From Olavius algarvensis associated proteobacterium Delta 3 (GTDB lineage Bacteria; Desulfobacterota; Desulfobacteria; Desulfobacterales; CAFBRK01), in assembly GCA_903231505.1 (NCBI GenBank), contig CAFBRK010000169.1:110159-174158 (forward strand): DNA of 64,000 nt, given 5' to 3'. The position numbers and the translations under genes are program-made. This document shows, one piece after another, positions 15,549 through 24,186 of the stretch (the stretch's first letter is position 1; each line of letters opens with the position of its first letter). The notes under the pieces were generated by a model. The model had not been told where the DNA came from. It made no database searches and was given only the letters and a program-made list of their open reading frames with translations.

Positions 15549-16979
15549 TTATCTGCGGCGGATAACATACTCCACCGCCACCCTCCCCTGGGAACCGGGG
15601 GCGGTTTTCAGTGCGGCGGCCCCCAGAGCGATGCCGATGTTTATGGTGCCTGTTTCCCGAAGATTTTCGAGGGGGACCTGTTGGGTGTAGATCGTGGACA
15701 TGTCTCTCAGGATCAGGCTACTCCCTTCCACCTCTATGGCCTTCGGATTGATCCTTGCACTTTCCAGGCGTAATCCGTTATCTAATTTGCCGACCCAGTC
15801 GATCTGAACGGGCAACCGCTTGCGCGTAAATACATCCAGCGTCAGTTCAATGGTTTGGGGCTTGACCGCGATGAGGTCAATGCCCGGAGGAAGAGAAACA
15901 TCCTTGTTGGCGATGGTGTAGACGTTTTTCCCGACAACGCCGTCACTCAAGTCCAGCCTCACCTGCACCTGCTCCGGGCGGACGTTCTTGATCAGGGTGA
16001 CGGAGCCGCTCAATTGAAGACGAACGATGTTGGCGGAGGCTTCAATGATTTCCATTTTCGGTTTCCGGTTCATGTACTCGATCGGCATCTCCAGCGCGAT
16101 AATCGTATCGCGTCCCCGGGTAAAGCTGAACCAGATGCCGGCAACCAACATGACCGACACCAGGGCAGCGGCAACCATACGAACCCGTTGGGGGACCTCA
16201 TTGGAGGGGCTGCTTTCCGTCTCACCGGAATGTTCCCGTATCAGACGTACCAGACTCTCGACATTCGGGATTTCGATTAAATCGGATCCCTTGGCGACCA
16301 TGATACTTTCTCTTTCTTCGGAAACCACGAGAACGAGTGCATCGGAAGATTCCGCCAGCCCGGCGGCCGCCCGGTGCCGGGTGCCGAAATAGGACGGAAG
16401 GTCTTTTCTACGGGACAAGGGCAGTACGGCGCCGACTTCGAGAATGCGGTCGCCGGAGATAATAATAGCGCCATCGTGAACCGGGTTGCCGTGCCAGAAG
16501 ATGCTTAAAATCATCTCACTGGAAATTTTACCTTCCCACGGAATCCCCTTTTGAATGATTTCCTCCAGATTGTCCTCTCCAGGAAAGACCATCAGCGCGC
16601 CGATGTGGTTCCGCGTCAGTTCGAAAGCACTCGAACTGATGATTTCAATCGGTGTTTTGGAGGTTTTTGGGGAAAACCCCCAGAGTATCGATTTGATGTT
16701 CTTGGCCTGGAGGACGCTGCGGATTTCATGGCGAAATACGACGATGATTATGAAGGCGGCCACTGCCGTAATTGCCTGGATGGCCCACGAGGTAACAATC
16801 AAACCCAGAAAAACGGCCATCCGGCCAAACAACCAGAGAAACACAAGACCGGTAACCACGCGGAATACGAAGGTGCCGCGGAACAGCGCATAGAATCGGA
16901 AAAGGATATAGCTGGCCAGAGCGATATCGAGAAGATCCTGCCAGCGCATCGTGTTTAAGAATTGGGCTAAGGCTTCCAT
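15549..16979 (-). CDS. CdaA-type diadenylate cyclase fused to a YbbR (CdaR-like) region
   Basis: A 476-aa membrane protein making cyclic di-AMP from two ATP. The N-terminus has three hydrophobic segments (about residues 15-80), as in CdaA. The DAC/DisA_N domain has both active-site motifs intact: HDGAIII (about residue 163) and GTRHRAAAG (about 198). A further transmembrane helix (RMVAAALVSVMLVAGIWF, about 267-284) leads to an extracytoplasmic YbbR-like region (about 285-476) resembling CdaR. In Firmicutes cdaA and cdaR are adjacent separate genes; here one polypeptide carries both. DUF2914 lies 24 bp upstream in the same direction. The fusion is read without an internal stop; no ribosome site at a second start was seen. 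Confidence 0.9.
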   Translation of the reverse strand: MEALAQFLNTMRWQDLLDIALASYILFRFYALFRGTFVFRVVTGLVFLWLFGRMAVFLGLIVTSWAIQAITAVAAFIIIVVFRHEIRSVLQAKNIKSILWGFSPKTSKTPIEIISSSAFELTRNHIGALMVFPGEDNLEEIIQKGIPWEGKISSEMILSIFWHGNPVHDGAIIISGDRILEVGAVLPLSRRKDLPSYFGTRHRAAAGLAESSDALVLVVSEERESIMVAKGSDLIEIPNVESLVRLIREHSGETESSPSNEVPQRVRMVAAALVSVMLVAGIWFSFTRGRDTIIALEMPIEYMNRKPKMEIIEASANIVRLQLSGSVTLIKNVRPEQVQVRLDLSDGVVGKNVYTIANKDVSLPPGIDLIAVKPQTIELTLDVFTRKRLPVQIDWVGKLDNGLRLESARINPKAIEVEGSSLILRDMSTIYTQQVPLENLRETGTINIGIALGAAALKTAPGSQGRVAVEYVIRRR

Positions 16980-17003
16980 CGGGATCCAACTCAGGTTGTT
17001 CCG

Positions 17004-17423
17004 TTAGTCGGTTATACTGAACCGTAATACAGCATAAATGGTTCCGTCTTCTCCCGTCACTTCCACACGCCAGGGGCCTTTGTCGGAAGCCCTGATCCGG
17101 TGTCGGCTGAACGTGGACCAGCTGGGCGATCGAAGACGCAGCTTGACCTTCACCGAAAGCCGGTCTTGTCGATACCAGTTGTGATAGACCAGAGTGTTCT
17201 TGGGAACCGGATTAAAGTAGGTAAAACATGTGGCATCCCGGGCAGACACCGAAAAGATGATTGTTTCGTTTTTGGGTGTCTGCTCCTCGATACTTTCACA
17301 CATCACGGCATGGACCAGAATCGGTTGTTCCGATGGTTCTTCAACCGTCCCGGAATCGGCCGCCCAGAGACCCGCAACACCGGTCAAGACAACCCCTAGG
17401 ATCAGGGCCACAATCCGTGCCAT
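17004..17423 (-). CDS. DUF2914-domain exported protein
   Basis: 139 aa with a signal peptide (MARIVALILGVVLTGVAGLWA) and one DUF2914 domain, recognisable by VYHNWYRQDRLSVKVKLRLRSPSWSTFS and GPWRVEVTGEDGTI. The domain is thought to sit outside the cytoplasm; its function is unknown. GGAGGAACAC precedes the ATG at 17423. The short gap to the cyclase suggests an operon and a possible envelope-stress or turgor link with c-di-AMP, which is inference. Confidence 0.85.
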   Translation of the reverse strand: MARIVALILGVVLTGVAGLWAADSGTVEEPSEQPILVHAVMCESIEEQTPKNETIIFSVSARDATCFTYFNPVPKNTLVYHNWYRQDRLSVKVKLRLRSPSWSTFSRHRIRASDKGPWRVEVTGEDGTIYAVLRFSITD

Positions 17424-17686
17424 GTGTTCCTCCGATATCCAAAGCTGCTTGTTTTTAAAGTGAAAATATACAACGTCTATGGCGATGGTGCAACGGCTGA
17501 ATGGTTTCGAAGATATCTTGCTTTTCCTTGGATCAAGAATATATTTGGGTCGGTCGGTGAAATGCCGTTCAGAACAGGATCCGTGATTTCGATGATCTGC
17601 AGGCAGGGAGACGTTGTCGTTGGAGAACCGTTTATTCTTGTGTGCCGATCGATGTCAGACGTATAAGGTTGAACAGGGAGCTGGGT

Positions 17687-18625
17687 ATGATGGGAAATCA
17701 GGTAAGGACAGCAATGCTTTTAGGGACGATGACCGTTTTCATTCTTTTAATCGGTCAAATGCTGGGCGGCCGCCAGGGTATGTTTTTGGCACTGATTCTG
17801 GCCGGGGTCATGAATTTTGGCAGCTACTGGTTCTCAGACAAGATTGTATTGCGCATGTACCGGGCGAAAGAGGTAACTCCAGGGCAGGCCCCGGAGCTTT
17901 ACGAGATGGTCCACACCTTGTCCCAACACGCCGGGCTGCCGATGCCGAAAGTCTATATCATACCCCAGGAATCCCCGAACGCCTTTGCCACCGGACGAAA
18001 TCCTGAGCATGCCGTGATTGCCGTGACCGAAGGCTTGCTGCGGATGATGGACCGGGATGAAGTGATGGGCGTCCTGGCCCACGAGCTTGCCCATGTCAAG
18101 AACAGGGATATACTCATCGGATCCATTGCCGCCACCATGGCCGGAGCGATCATGTTTCTGGCGTCTATGGCCCGCTGGTCGGCCATTTTCGGAGGGGGCC
18201 ATGGGAATGATAAGCAAGGCGGCCTTGGAACCATCGGTTTAATCCTCACGTCGATCCTGGCTCCAATTGGTGCCATGATCATTCAGATGGCGATCTCCCG
18301 TTCCCGGGAGTACCTGGCCGATAGCACTGGTGCCCGTTTTGCGCAAAATCCGAATGGGCTTGCGCGGGCTCTGGAAAAACTCGGCGCCGACAGTCGAAGA
18401 ATACCCATGCGTGCTTCGCCGTCTACAGCCCATATGTTTATCGTCAACCCGCTTTCCGGAGGAGGACTGATGAGTCTTTTCTCCAGCCATCCACCCCTGG
18501 AGCAGAGAATCGCCCGCTTGCGGGGGGAGCCCCCCCGGGCCGGCACCACAGGACGGGTGGAAGATCGGCGAACAGCTCAAGGGAAGGCCTTCTGGGATAA
18601 TCTTTCCGGCCCGAAGAATTCATGA
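17687..18625 (+). CDS. htpX: HtpX-type membrane zinc metalloprotease (M48)
   Basis: Inner-membrane protease, about 312 aa, taking part in quality control of membrane proteins. Two N-terminal helices (TAMLLGTMTVFILLIGQM and MFLALILAGVMNFGSYWF) lead to the M48 domain with LAHELAHVKNRD (zinc-binding HExxH at about residues 130-134). SREYLADSTGARFA, the third zinc ligand region, follows helices 3 and 4. The C-terminus with FSSHPPLEQRIARLR is typical. The start at ATG 17687 was chosen for its GGGAG site; an in-frame ATG at 17642 is less likely. Confidence 0.94.
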   Translation: MMGNQVRTAMLLGTMTVFILLIGQMLGGRQGMFLALILAGVMNFGSYWFSDKIVLRMYRAKEVTPGQAPELYEMVHTLSQHAGLPMPKVYIIPQESPNAFATGRNPEHAVIAVTEGLLRMMDRDEVMGVLAHELAHVKNRDILIGSIAATMAGAIMFLASMARWSAIFGGGHGNDKQGGLGTIGLILTSILAPIGAMIIQMAISRSREYLADSTGARFAQNPNGLARALEKLGADSRRIPMRASPSTAHMFIVNPLSGGGLMSLFSSHPPLEQRIARLRGEPPRAGTTGRVEDRRTAQGKAFWDNLSGPKNS

Positions 18626-18673
18626 CATTTTTTCAGTGAGCGGCTGAACAGACATACCGTCGAGGAGTAGTAT

Positions 18674-18925
18674 ATGAAAGATGATCGAGGGTTATATTAT
18701 TATCCCTTTCCCGGCAATCGGCAGGTTCGCATGTACATCCGAGAAGCAGGGGGATCCGTGGAATTTCGGATGTGGACTCAAAAGGACCCGAACATGTGGA
18801 AGGAACACGGGTGGGTACCTTATGAAGCGATTCGGGAGGCTGCCGGAATGTATCGGGGTGCCTTTGACCCCGATACGGCGTATGACCTGGATATCGCCAG
18901 GACGCTGATCGCCGACAACCGGTAA
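18674..18925 (+). CDS. Small hypothetical protein
   Basis: 83 aa, rich in aromatic residues (YYYPFPGNRQVRMYI, EFRMW, MWKEHGWVPYEA). No signal peptide, membrane segment or known motif. ATG is preceded by GAGGAGTAGTAT, a good ribosome site. It lies 48 bases after htpX in the same direction and could be co-transcribed. I do not recognise the family. Confidence 0.65.
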   Translation: MKDDRGLYYYPFPGNRQVRMYIREAGGSVEFRMWTQKDPNMWKEHGWVPYEAIREAAGMYRGAFDPDTAYDLDIARTLIADNR

Positions 18926-19023
18926 AACCTATCTCAAAAACGCGTCTAAGGACTCTTTACAGCGTTGCGGATCATTGAAAAATACTCACATACTTCATAA
19001 TAATAAATTCGGTACCGAATTTA

Positions 19024-19869
19024 TTAAGGGTATCGGGTGACCCTGAGGGAGATTGACCGGGTCGTTTCCCGGTTTCCGCTGCCCCTCGCCAGGATAGCTT
19101 GCAACGCTGCGTTGGCGGTTTCGTCCGAGCCGCCGATGGTGACCCACTCTCCCAATGGGAGCGTGATCTGTGTGGACGCTCCGGCAAATCGGATGACACC
19201 CTTTGACGAAACGTCCGAAATCCTCGGGGTGATTTCCAGTATCACCTTTTCACCGACGATTCTCGGGTTGACATCCATCCCGGTCTCCACCCGCTTGTAG
19301 CGAATACCGTCGCCGCCGCAGCCGCCGTATTTTTGACACAGATCATTCCAGTTTTCCCGGTAGGGGATATCTTTGCCGACGCGCAAGTAACCGGGCGTGC
19401 CGGACTGGACTAAAAGAGTATATCCGGAGCTGCGGTCGATTTTTCTTCTCTGCTCATCCAGGGAGATCTGAACACCGTCTTTTGGAGCATCCCCTTTTGA
19501 GATTTCCCACCCCTCACCGGAGATTTTTCCTGTCACATTTCCCGCGCGCTCCATCTCTTCGGTGATCTCCCCGAAGCGGACCTCGATCCGGACCTGGGCC
19601 GGAGCCTGATCCAGCCGTTGGAGTACGGCCCGGATGTTCTGTATGGCCTCCGGCGAATCCACTACTACCAGAGAGTTGGTCCTGTAGTCCGGTGTGACCT
19701 TTCCCTGGGGCGAGAGGAGATTTCTCACGACCGGGAGGATATCTTCCACCCACCGGTACCGGATCTGTATCACCTCGACTTCCAGCGCTGCCGGCTGGTG
19801 GGCAGGGGGCGCCGCCCAGCAAAACAGCAGTGTCATGGTCAGGCACAATATGTTTATTCTGTTTGACAT
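19024..19869 (-). CDS. Short secretin-like (NolW/STN-type) exported protein
   Basis: 281 aa with a signal peptide (ILCLTMTLLFCWAAPPAHQ). The N-terminal half has the secretin short-domain repeat pattern, IQIRYRWVEDILPVVRNLLSP, TDYRTNSLVVVDSPEAIQNI-like and VLQRLDQAPAQVRIEVRFGEI. The C-terminal half keeps the early secretin-core string ETGMDVNPRIVGEKVILEITPRIS but ends before a full beta-barrel could form. No other type II/III secretion or pilus gene is adjacent, so it may be an orphan accessory component. No clear ribosome site. Confidence 0.7.
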   Translation of the reverse strand: MSNRINILCLTMTLLFCWAAPPAHQPAALEVEVIQIRYRWVEDILPVVRNLLSPQGKVTPDYRTNSLVVVDSPEAIQNIRAVLQRLDQAPAQVRIEVRFGEITEEMERAGNVTGKISGEGWEISKGDAPKDGVQISLDEQRRKIDRSSGYTLLVQSGTPGYLRVGKDIPYRENWNDLCQKYGGCGGDGIRYKRVETGMDVNPRIVGEKVILEITPRISDVSSKGVIRFAGASTQITLPLGEWVTIGGSDETANAALQAILARGSGNRETTRSISLRVTRYP

Positions 19870-19942
19870 AAGTTCAAATTTCTATTTATAATTCAGGCGC
19901 TTAATGGGCACCTAAGTAACACGCTTTGGAGGCTAAGGTCAA

Positions 19943-20272
19943 TTGGACAACACGACGCAGGAATTGACGAACGACAGATGGGTCTGGGTCATTGTACAGG
20001 ATCCCGGGAAAAGCGAACAAATTGTCGGTCTTCAAGAGAAGAAAACGGATGTCTCATTCATTCCATTCTTTCTCGAAAAAGAGATCGCGCTCGAGTGTTC
20101 CGTGAATATGCCGAGAGAGCCCGGTAACAAATACGAAGTGCAAGCCATATTCTACGGCGAATTGGTGGATACATCGGCAAAAAACGATTTTCTTCTTTAT
20201 CTTTTAGATGCCGAGGGCGTTGTTCTCAAGAAGATCCACCCGAAACCGAATGCCCCGGAGATAACCGGATAG
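19943..20272 (+). CDS. Conserved-looking small protein, function unknown
   Basis: 109 aa beginning MDNTTQELTNDRWVWVIVQD with a TTG start (19943), supported by TGGAGGCTAAGG just upstream. It has a mixed alpha/beta appearance and no recognised motif, signal peptide or membrane helix. Divergent from the secretin-like gene and 88 bp upstream of the SixA-like gene, with which it could form a transcript. Confidence 0.6.
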   Translation: MDNTTQELTNDRWVWVIVQDPGKSEQIVGLQEKKTDVSFIPFFLEKEIALECSVNMPREPGNKYEVQAIFYGELVDTSAKNDFLLYLLDAEGVVLKKIHPKPNAPEITG

Positions 20273-20360
20273 ATTCGATGATGACGGCTCTTTGAATGCG
20301 TTCAGGGCCGAGTCGGGAAGATCCGGTGGTGATCCGGTCCGGGGGGAAAGGAATAGGCTC

Positions 20361-20822
20361 ATGGCGCTCTACCTGGTGCAACACGGCAAATGCCTGACAA
20401 AGGATGTCGATCCGGAAAAAGGCCTCTCCCAGGAGGGCATTGCCGAAGTTCGACGGATTGCCGAAGTAGCCAAGGGCTACAACATAAAACCTGCTGCCAT
20501 CGGTCATTCAGGTAAGAAACGGGCACGGCAGACCGCTGAAATTTTTTCAGAAGCACTGGCTCCCCCCGAGGCCCTGCGGCAGGTGGAGGGCATCAAGCCG
20601 TTGGATGATGTGACCATCTTTGCCAGCGAACTGGAGGCCGGGCGCACGGTTATGCTGGTTGGGCATCTACCGTTCATGGAACGACTGTGCTCATTTTTGA
20701 TTACCGGGAGCATCGAGCCACCCGTGTTTAAATTTCAAAACGGCGGGATCGTCTGTTTGGAAAGATTTCCGGAAAACGGCAATTGGGCCATCCAGTGGAC
20801 GTTGATGCCGAATATCTCATGA
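20361..20822 (+). CDS. sixA: SixA-like phosphohistidine phosphatase (histidine phosphatase superfamily)
   Basis: About 153 aa, cytoplasmic, removing phosphate from phosphohistidine in E. coli SixA. The catalytic motif is LVQHGKC where most members have RHG, so the nucleophile His is kept while the phosphate-binding Arg is Gln. GHSGKKRARQTAEIF supplies another Arg and MLVGHLPFMERL the second catalytic His. ATG 20361 was chosen over 20292 because AAAGGAATAGGCTC precedes it. Confidence 0.85.
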   Translation: MALYLVQHGKCLTKDVDPEKGLSQEGIAEVRRIAEVAKGYNIKPAAIGHSGKKRARQTAEIFSEALAPPEALRQVEGIKPLDDVTIFASELEAGRTVMLVGHLPFMERLCSFLITGSIEPPVFKFQNGGIVCLERFPENGNWAIQWTLMPNIS

Positions 20823-20907
20823 ATCGCCTGATGAGTAGACAAAACCCACGGTTTTGGATAAACTCTAACGGTACTGACTACCCTATTAACGCATCAGGAG
20901 GCCGGAG

Positions 20908-21513
20908 ATGAGCGACATACGCATGGCGGATGGGTCTATCAATTTTAACGGGGAGTGGCTGACCGCCGAAGATATAAAGGGTAAAATCAAAGAAAAAATG
21001 GATTCCGGCGATATGCGATTCGCCGATATGGCGGCGGCACTGCAAGAACTCAACGAGGCGCTGGAAAACGCCCATACCCTGGAAGTAAAGATCGTTCTAA
21101 CCAAGGCCGAACATGACAAACTAAGGGCCATGGGTGGAGAAGACGATAGTGCCAGCGTCAGAAAAGCCATCCGGGCATTTGTCGGCAGTGTAACGCCGAA
21201 GGCGGAAGCAACAGCCACCGCGGCGGCAAAACCGATGGCGGAAAAGCCTGCTCCAACAGAAGATACCATCCCGTGTACCAAGTGCAAGACGCCGATACCG
21301 ATACCCACCAGCGAACGGCCAATCGAACTTGAATGCGAGTTTTGCGGGACCAGCGTTCTTCTTCCTGCCGAGACAGCTCCGGCCGCCGAGGCGGCCCCAC
21401 CTGACGAGGCGGCTCCACCTGCTGAAACGACCCCGCCTGCCGGGTCGGAGGCAGAGCCTGCAGCCCAGGAAGATACAAGCGGACCCAAACGGACGGATCA
21501 TTTTATCGGCTGA
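20908..21513 (+). CDS. Hypothetical protein with zinc-ribbon and proline/alanine-rich tail
   Basis: 201 aa. Residues 1-90 are helical and charged. Residues about 120-155 carry two CxxC knuckles (PCTKCKTPIPIP and CEFCGTSV), a small zinc ribbon. The C-terminus is a low-complexity Ala/Pro/Glu linker ending TDHFIG. AGGAGG precedes the ATG by 6 bases. Likely a scaffold or nucleic-acid/protein binder, which is inference. Followed by a rho-independent terminator. Confidence 0.72.
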   Translation: MSDIRMADGSINFNGEWLTAEDIKGKIKEKMDSGDMRFADMAAALQELNEALENAHTLEVKIVLTKAEHDKLRAMGGEDDSASVRKAIRAFVGSVTPKAEATATAAAKPMAEKPAPTEDTIPCTKCKTPIPIPTSERPIELECEFCGTSVLLPAETAPAAEAAPPDEAAPPAETTPPAGSEAEPAAQEDTSGPKRTDHFIG

Positions 21514-21575
21514 TGCGGGTCAGCCGGAGCACCGCCATTTCTTCATACCGTTCATGCGTCATTCAACCGAATTAT

Positions 21576-21608
21576 AAAGGCCCGGTCGATATGGCCGGGC
21601 CTTTCTTT
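21576..21608 (+). terminator. Rho-independent terminator
   Basis: Arms AAAGGCCCGG and CCGGGCCTTT around a 9-base loop, followed by TCTTTCT, 60 bases after the zinc-ribbon gene. Confidence 0.8.
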
Positions 21609-21705
21609 CTCGATTCCGATACCGATAGCGATTCCGATACCGAACAGGCCCATATCCGGACCCCGGGCCTTGGGTGTGGTTTCGGAACGGAATTCTGACA
21701 ACCGC
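21606..21705. repeat. Dispersed repeat (second copy of the CGATTCCGATACC family)
   Basis: Tandem GATTCCGATACCGATAGC-type units to 21650, then GGACCCC and TTCGGAACGGAATTCTGACA with CCGCTATAGC. Parallels 7795-7925. Confidence 0.6.
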
Positions 21706-21752
21706 TATAGCAGCGGCGGTAGGGGACATGGCGGCGTTGTGGAACCTTTGGA

Positions 21753-22205
21753 TCACACGATCGTGGTTTCCGCCTCCTGGGTTTTCGAACACTTTGGGCA
21801 CAGACCCGTAAATTCCAGGCGATGGCCAATGATGGTGTACACCGTCGATCCATACAGCTCATCCTCGAGCTTCTGCATGGGGGCGACAGGAGCATTGTCG
21901 ACACGGCCGCAACGCATGCACCGGATGTGGTAATGCCCCTTTGGGTTGCCGTCGAACCGGCTGATACTGCCGCTCAATTCAAGCTTCTGGATTTCATCCA
22001 ACTCCACCAGGACTTCCAGATTTCTGTAGACGGTCCCTAAACTGATGCGGGGAAGCTGTTTGCGGACCCTTTCATAAATCTCATCGGCGGTCAGGTGTTG
22101 ATCGGTATCCCGGCGAACTTCCTCGAGGATTACCGACCTCTGCTGGGTCATACGGTGTTTCGGTTTGTTATACACGATAGGCCTCGGATTGTTATCAGTA
22201 ACCAT
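21753..22205 (-). CDS. Fur-family metalloregulator
   Basis: About 150 aa transcription factor. The N-terminal winged helix is recognisable in MTQQRSVILEEVRRD, LTADEIYERVRK and ISLGTVYRNLEVLVE. The dimerisation/metal domain has FDGNPKGHYHIRCMRCGRV and LCPKCS, two CxxC zinc motifs, with HYHIRC as the regulatory-site strand. Metal specificity (iron, peroxide/PerR or zinc) cannot be told by eye. ATG 22205 is used; TTG 22217 is possible. No classical Fur box was seen nearby. Confidence 0.9.
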   Translation of the reverse strand: MVTDNNPRPIVYNKPKHRMTQQRSVILEEVRRDTDQHLTADEIYERVRKQLPRISLGTVYRNLEVLVELDEIQKLELSGSISRFDGNPKGHYHIRCMRCGRVDNAPVAPMQKLEDELYGSTVYTIIGHRLEFTGLCPKCSKTQEAETTIV

Positions 22206-22308
22206 TCTTGTTAACAACCGGCGCGCCTAATGTCAAACACTGCTTGCGCGAAAATTATCTTATCCCAAACCTTGCAACATATGGGATACGTTTTCAGCGA
22301 AAAATGCT

Positions 22309-23820
22309 ATGAAAGGGCGTATGGGCGGCTTTCCGGAGTATGCAAACTATGACGGCCTTGGTTTGGCGCTGCTTGTCCGGCAGGGAAACGTCACTCCGGC
22401 TGAGCTGTGTGAAGCGGCCATCGGTCGGATTGAGCGGATCAATCCGTATATCAACGCGGTTGTTACCACCATGTTCGATCAGGGCCGCCAAAGCGTGTCC
22501 AGCATACCTGCCGGCGCTCCATTTGCCGGCGTTCCTTTTTTGCTCAAGGACCAGATTCAGGCGTATTCCGGCGTGCCGTTAAGTGACGGCTGCAAGGCCT
22601 TGAAGGATTATGTCCCCGCATTCGACAGCGAGATGGTTGTCCGCTTCAAAAACGCCGGTGTCGTGATTCTGGGAAAGACCAACCTGCCGGAGTTCGGCCT
22701 GTTGGGGATTACCGAACCTGTTGTTTTCGGCGCCTGTCGAAATCCATGGAATCTGGATTACACGCCCGGCGGATCCAGTGGGGGTTCCGCCGCGGCCGTC
22801 GCAGCGGGTTTGGTTCCCCTGGCGAGCGGAAATGATGGCGGCGGGTCCCTGCGTATTCCCGCGGCCTACTGCGGATTGTTCGGTATGAAGCCCACCCGCG
22901 GACGAAATCCCACCGGACCTGTTCACGGTCGAATCTGGCAGGGAGCGGTACAGGAGCACGTGATCAGTCGATCGGTTCGAGACAGCGCCGCCATGCTCGA
23001 CGCTACCCGGGGCCCGGATACCGGCGCTACCGATGATATCCGGCCACCGGAACGCAAGTATCTGGAAGAAGTGGAACGGGAGCCGGGTCGTTTGAGAATC
23101 GCCATGAATACCCGCTCTCCGATCGGTACTCGCGTCGACCCGGAATGCCGACGAACCGTGGCGGAAACGGCTCACGTGCTGGAGGGACTCGGCCATGTCG
23201 TCGAGGACGCTGAACCTCGGATCGACGGCAGACAAATGGCCCGGAGCTACATCACATCGTATTTCGCTGAGGTGGCGGCAAAGTTGAAAGAAATGGAAGC
23301 CCTCGTGAAACGAAGAATCAACCGGGCGGACGTGGAACCCGCAACCTGGACCCTCGGGTTGATCGGTCGAACGATCTCTGCGGGTCGGTATGCCGCGGCG
23401 CTTCATTGTTGGGATGCGGCCGCGCGGGAAATGGGACGCTTCTTTTTAACGTACGATCTGTATCTGACGCCGACGACCGCGGAACCTCCGGCCAGGATCG
23501 GTGAACTTGATCTCAAACCGGTCGAGGCGTTGATGTTACACACGGTGAACGCGTTAGGCCTTGGCTGGTTCATAAAGAGGACCCGTATGATTGATCAGTT
23601 GGCGGAACGCAGCCTCGCGCGTACCCCGTTCACACAGCTTGCCAATCTGTGCGGCCTTCCGGCCATGTCCGTTCCGATGCACTGGACCTCGGATGGGCTG
23701 CCCTGTGGCGCCCAGTTTGTCGCCCCCCTCGGAGACGAAGCCACCCTGTTTCGATTGGCCGGTCAACTGGAGAAGGCCCGGCCATGGTTCGACAAACGAC
23801 CGCACCTGGTTATTCCTTGA
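22309..23820 (+). CDS. Amidase-signature hydrolase (6-aminohexanoate-cyclic-dimer-hydrolase-like)
   Basis: A 503-aa amidase of the AS family. The Ser-cisSer-Lys triad is present: Lys in PFLLKDQ, the glycine-rich loop [14 protein letters not shown] with the cis-Ser, and the nucleophile Ser in [12 protein letters not shown]. It hydrolyses carboxamides; the sequence is nearer to NylA-type hydrolases than to GatA, as shown by NDGGGS rather than SDTGGS. Start ATG 22309 or ATG 22321 (the latter after AAAGGGCGT). No partner GatB/GatC is adjacent. Confidence 0.88.
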   Translation: MKGRMGGFPEYANYDGLGLALLVRQGNVTPAELCEAAIGRIERINPYINAVVTTMFDQGRQSVSSIPAGAPFAGVPFLLKDQIQAYSGVPLSDGCKALKDYVPAFDSEMVVRFKNAGVVILGKTNLPEFGLLGITEPVVFGACRNPWNLDYTPGGSSGGSAAAVAAGLVPLASGNDGGGSLRIPAAYCGLFGMKPTRGRNPTGPVHGRIWQGAVQEHVISRSVRDSAAMLDATRGPDTGATDDIRPPERKYLEEVEREPGRLRIAMNTRSPIGTRVDPECRRTVAETAHVLEGLGHVVEDAEPRIDGRQMARSYITSYFAEVAAKLKEMEALVKRRINRADVEPATWTLGLIGRTISAGRYAAALHCWDAAAREMGRFFLTYDLYLTPTTAEPPARIGELDLKPVEALMLHTVNALGLGWFIKRTRMIDQLAERSLARTPFTQLANLCGLPAMSVPMHWTSDGLPCGAQFVAPLGDEATLFRLAGQLEKARPWFDKRPHLVIP

Positions 23821-23913
23821 AACGGAACATCGGGCTTCTCGGCGGTGCCTCCTCGATTCGACAGCCCCGGCGGGAATACTTGAAGCACGCCCCTATAACG
23901 CCTCAATTTTTTC

Positions 23914-23942
23914 TTGACAGCCGGAGGAACCTTTATTATTCA
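23914..23942 (+). promoter_or_regulatory. Candidate promoter for tRNA-Asn
   Basis: TTGACA (23914-23919), 17 bp, TATTCA (23937-23942). This sits about 95 nt before the tRNA, with a structured leader between. Confidence 0.5.
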
Positions 23943-23956
23943 AGAGTGTTCTATTG

Positions 23957-24011
23957 GTCCCCGGCAGTCCCGCCAGCGGCGGGATTTCAGGTTTGAACCG
24001 GCGCCGGGGAC
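23957..24011 (+). ncRNA. Structured RNA leader upstream of tRNA-Asn
   Basis: Outer arms GTCCCCGGC (23957-23965) and GCCGGGGAC (24003-24011) enclose a second hairpin TCCCGCC / GGCGGGA. The fold is deduced from complementarity alone. It may be processed off the tRNA precursor. The inner CCCGCC/GGCGGG motif also occurs in intergenic repeats of this window (27340-27357), so it may simply be a repeat. Confidence 0.35.
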
Positions 24012-24042
24012 AACCATAGAAGCGATTAAACACTTAGATTAT

Positions 24043-24118
24043 TCCTCGGTAGCTCAATCGGCAGAGCGGGTGGCTGTTAACCACTAGGTTGTAGGTTCGA
24101 GTCCTACCCGAGGAGCCA
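24043..24118 (+). tRNA. tRNA-Asn (anticodon GTT), CCA encoded
   Basis: Acceptor arms TCCTCGG and CCGAGGA pair perfectly, with G discriminator and genomically encoded CCA. D-loop with AGCTCAATCGG, anticodon loop with CTGTTAA giving GUU, and T-arm GTAGGTTCGAGTCCTAC. Followed by a terminator. Confidence 0.98.
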
Positions 24119-24130
24119 CAATTTCAATAA

Positions 24131-24161
24131 AAGCCTTACCGAAATCCGGTAGGGCTTTTTT
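24131..24161 (+). terminator. Rho-independent terminator of the tRNA transcript
   Basis: Arms AAGCCTTACCG and CGGTAGGGCTT with a loop of about 5 bases and a T6 run. It could also serve aspS from the other side. Confidence 0.85.
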
Positions 24162-24186
24162 ATTTCAAAAAGATTGAATCGCCCGA

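Noticed and set aside
22217..22308. Fur or PerR box between fur and the amidase gene
   Set aside because: AT-rich strings such as AAAATTATCTTATC do not form the expected inverted repeat.
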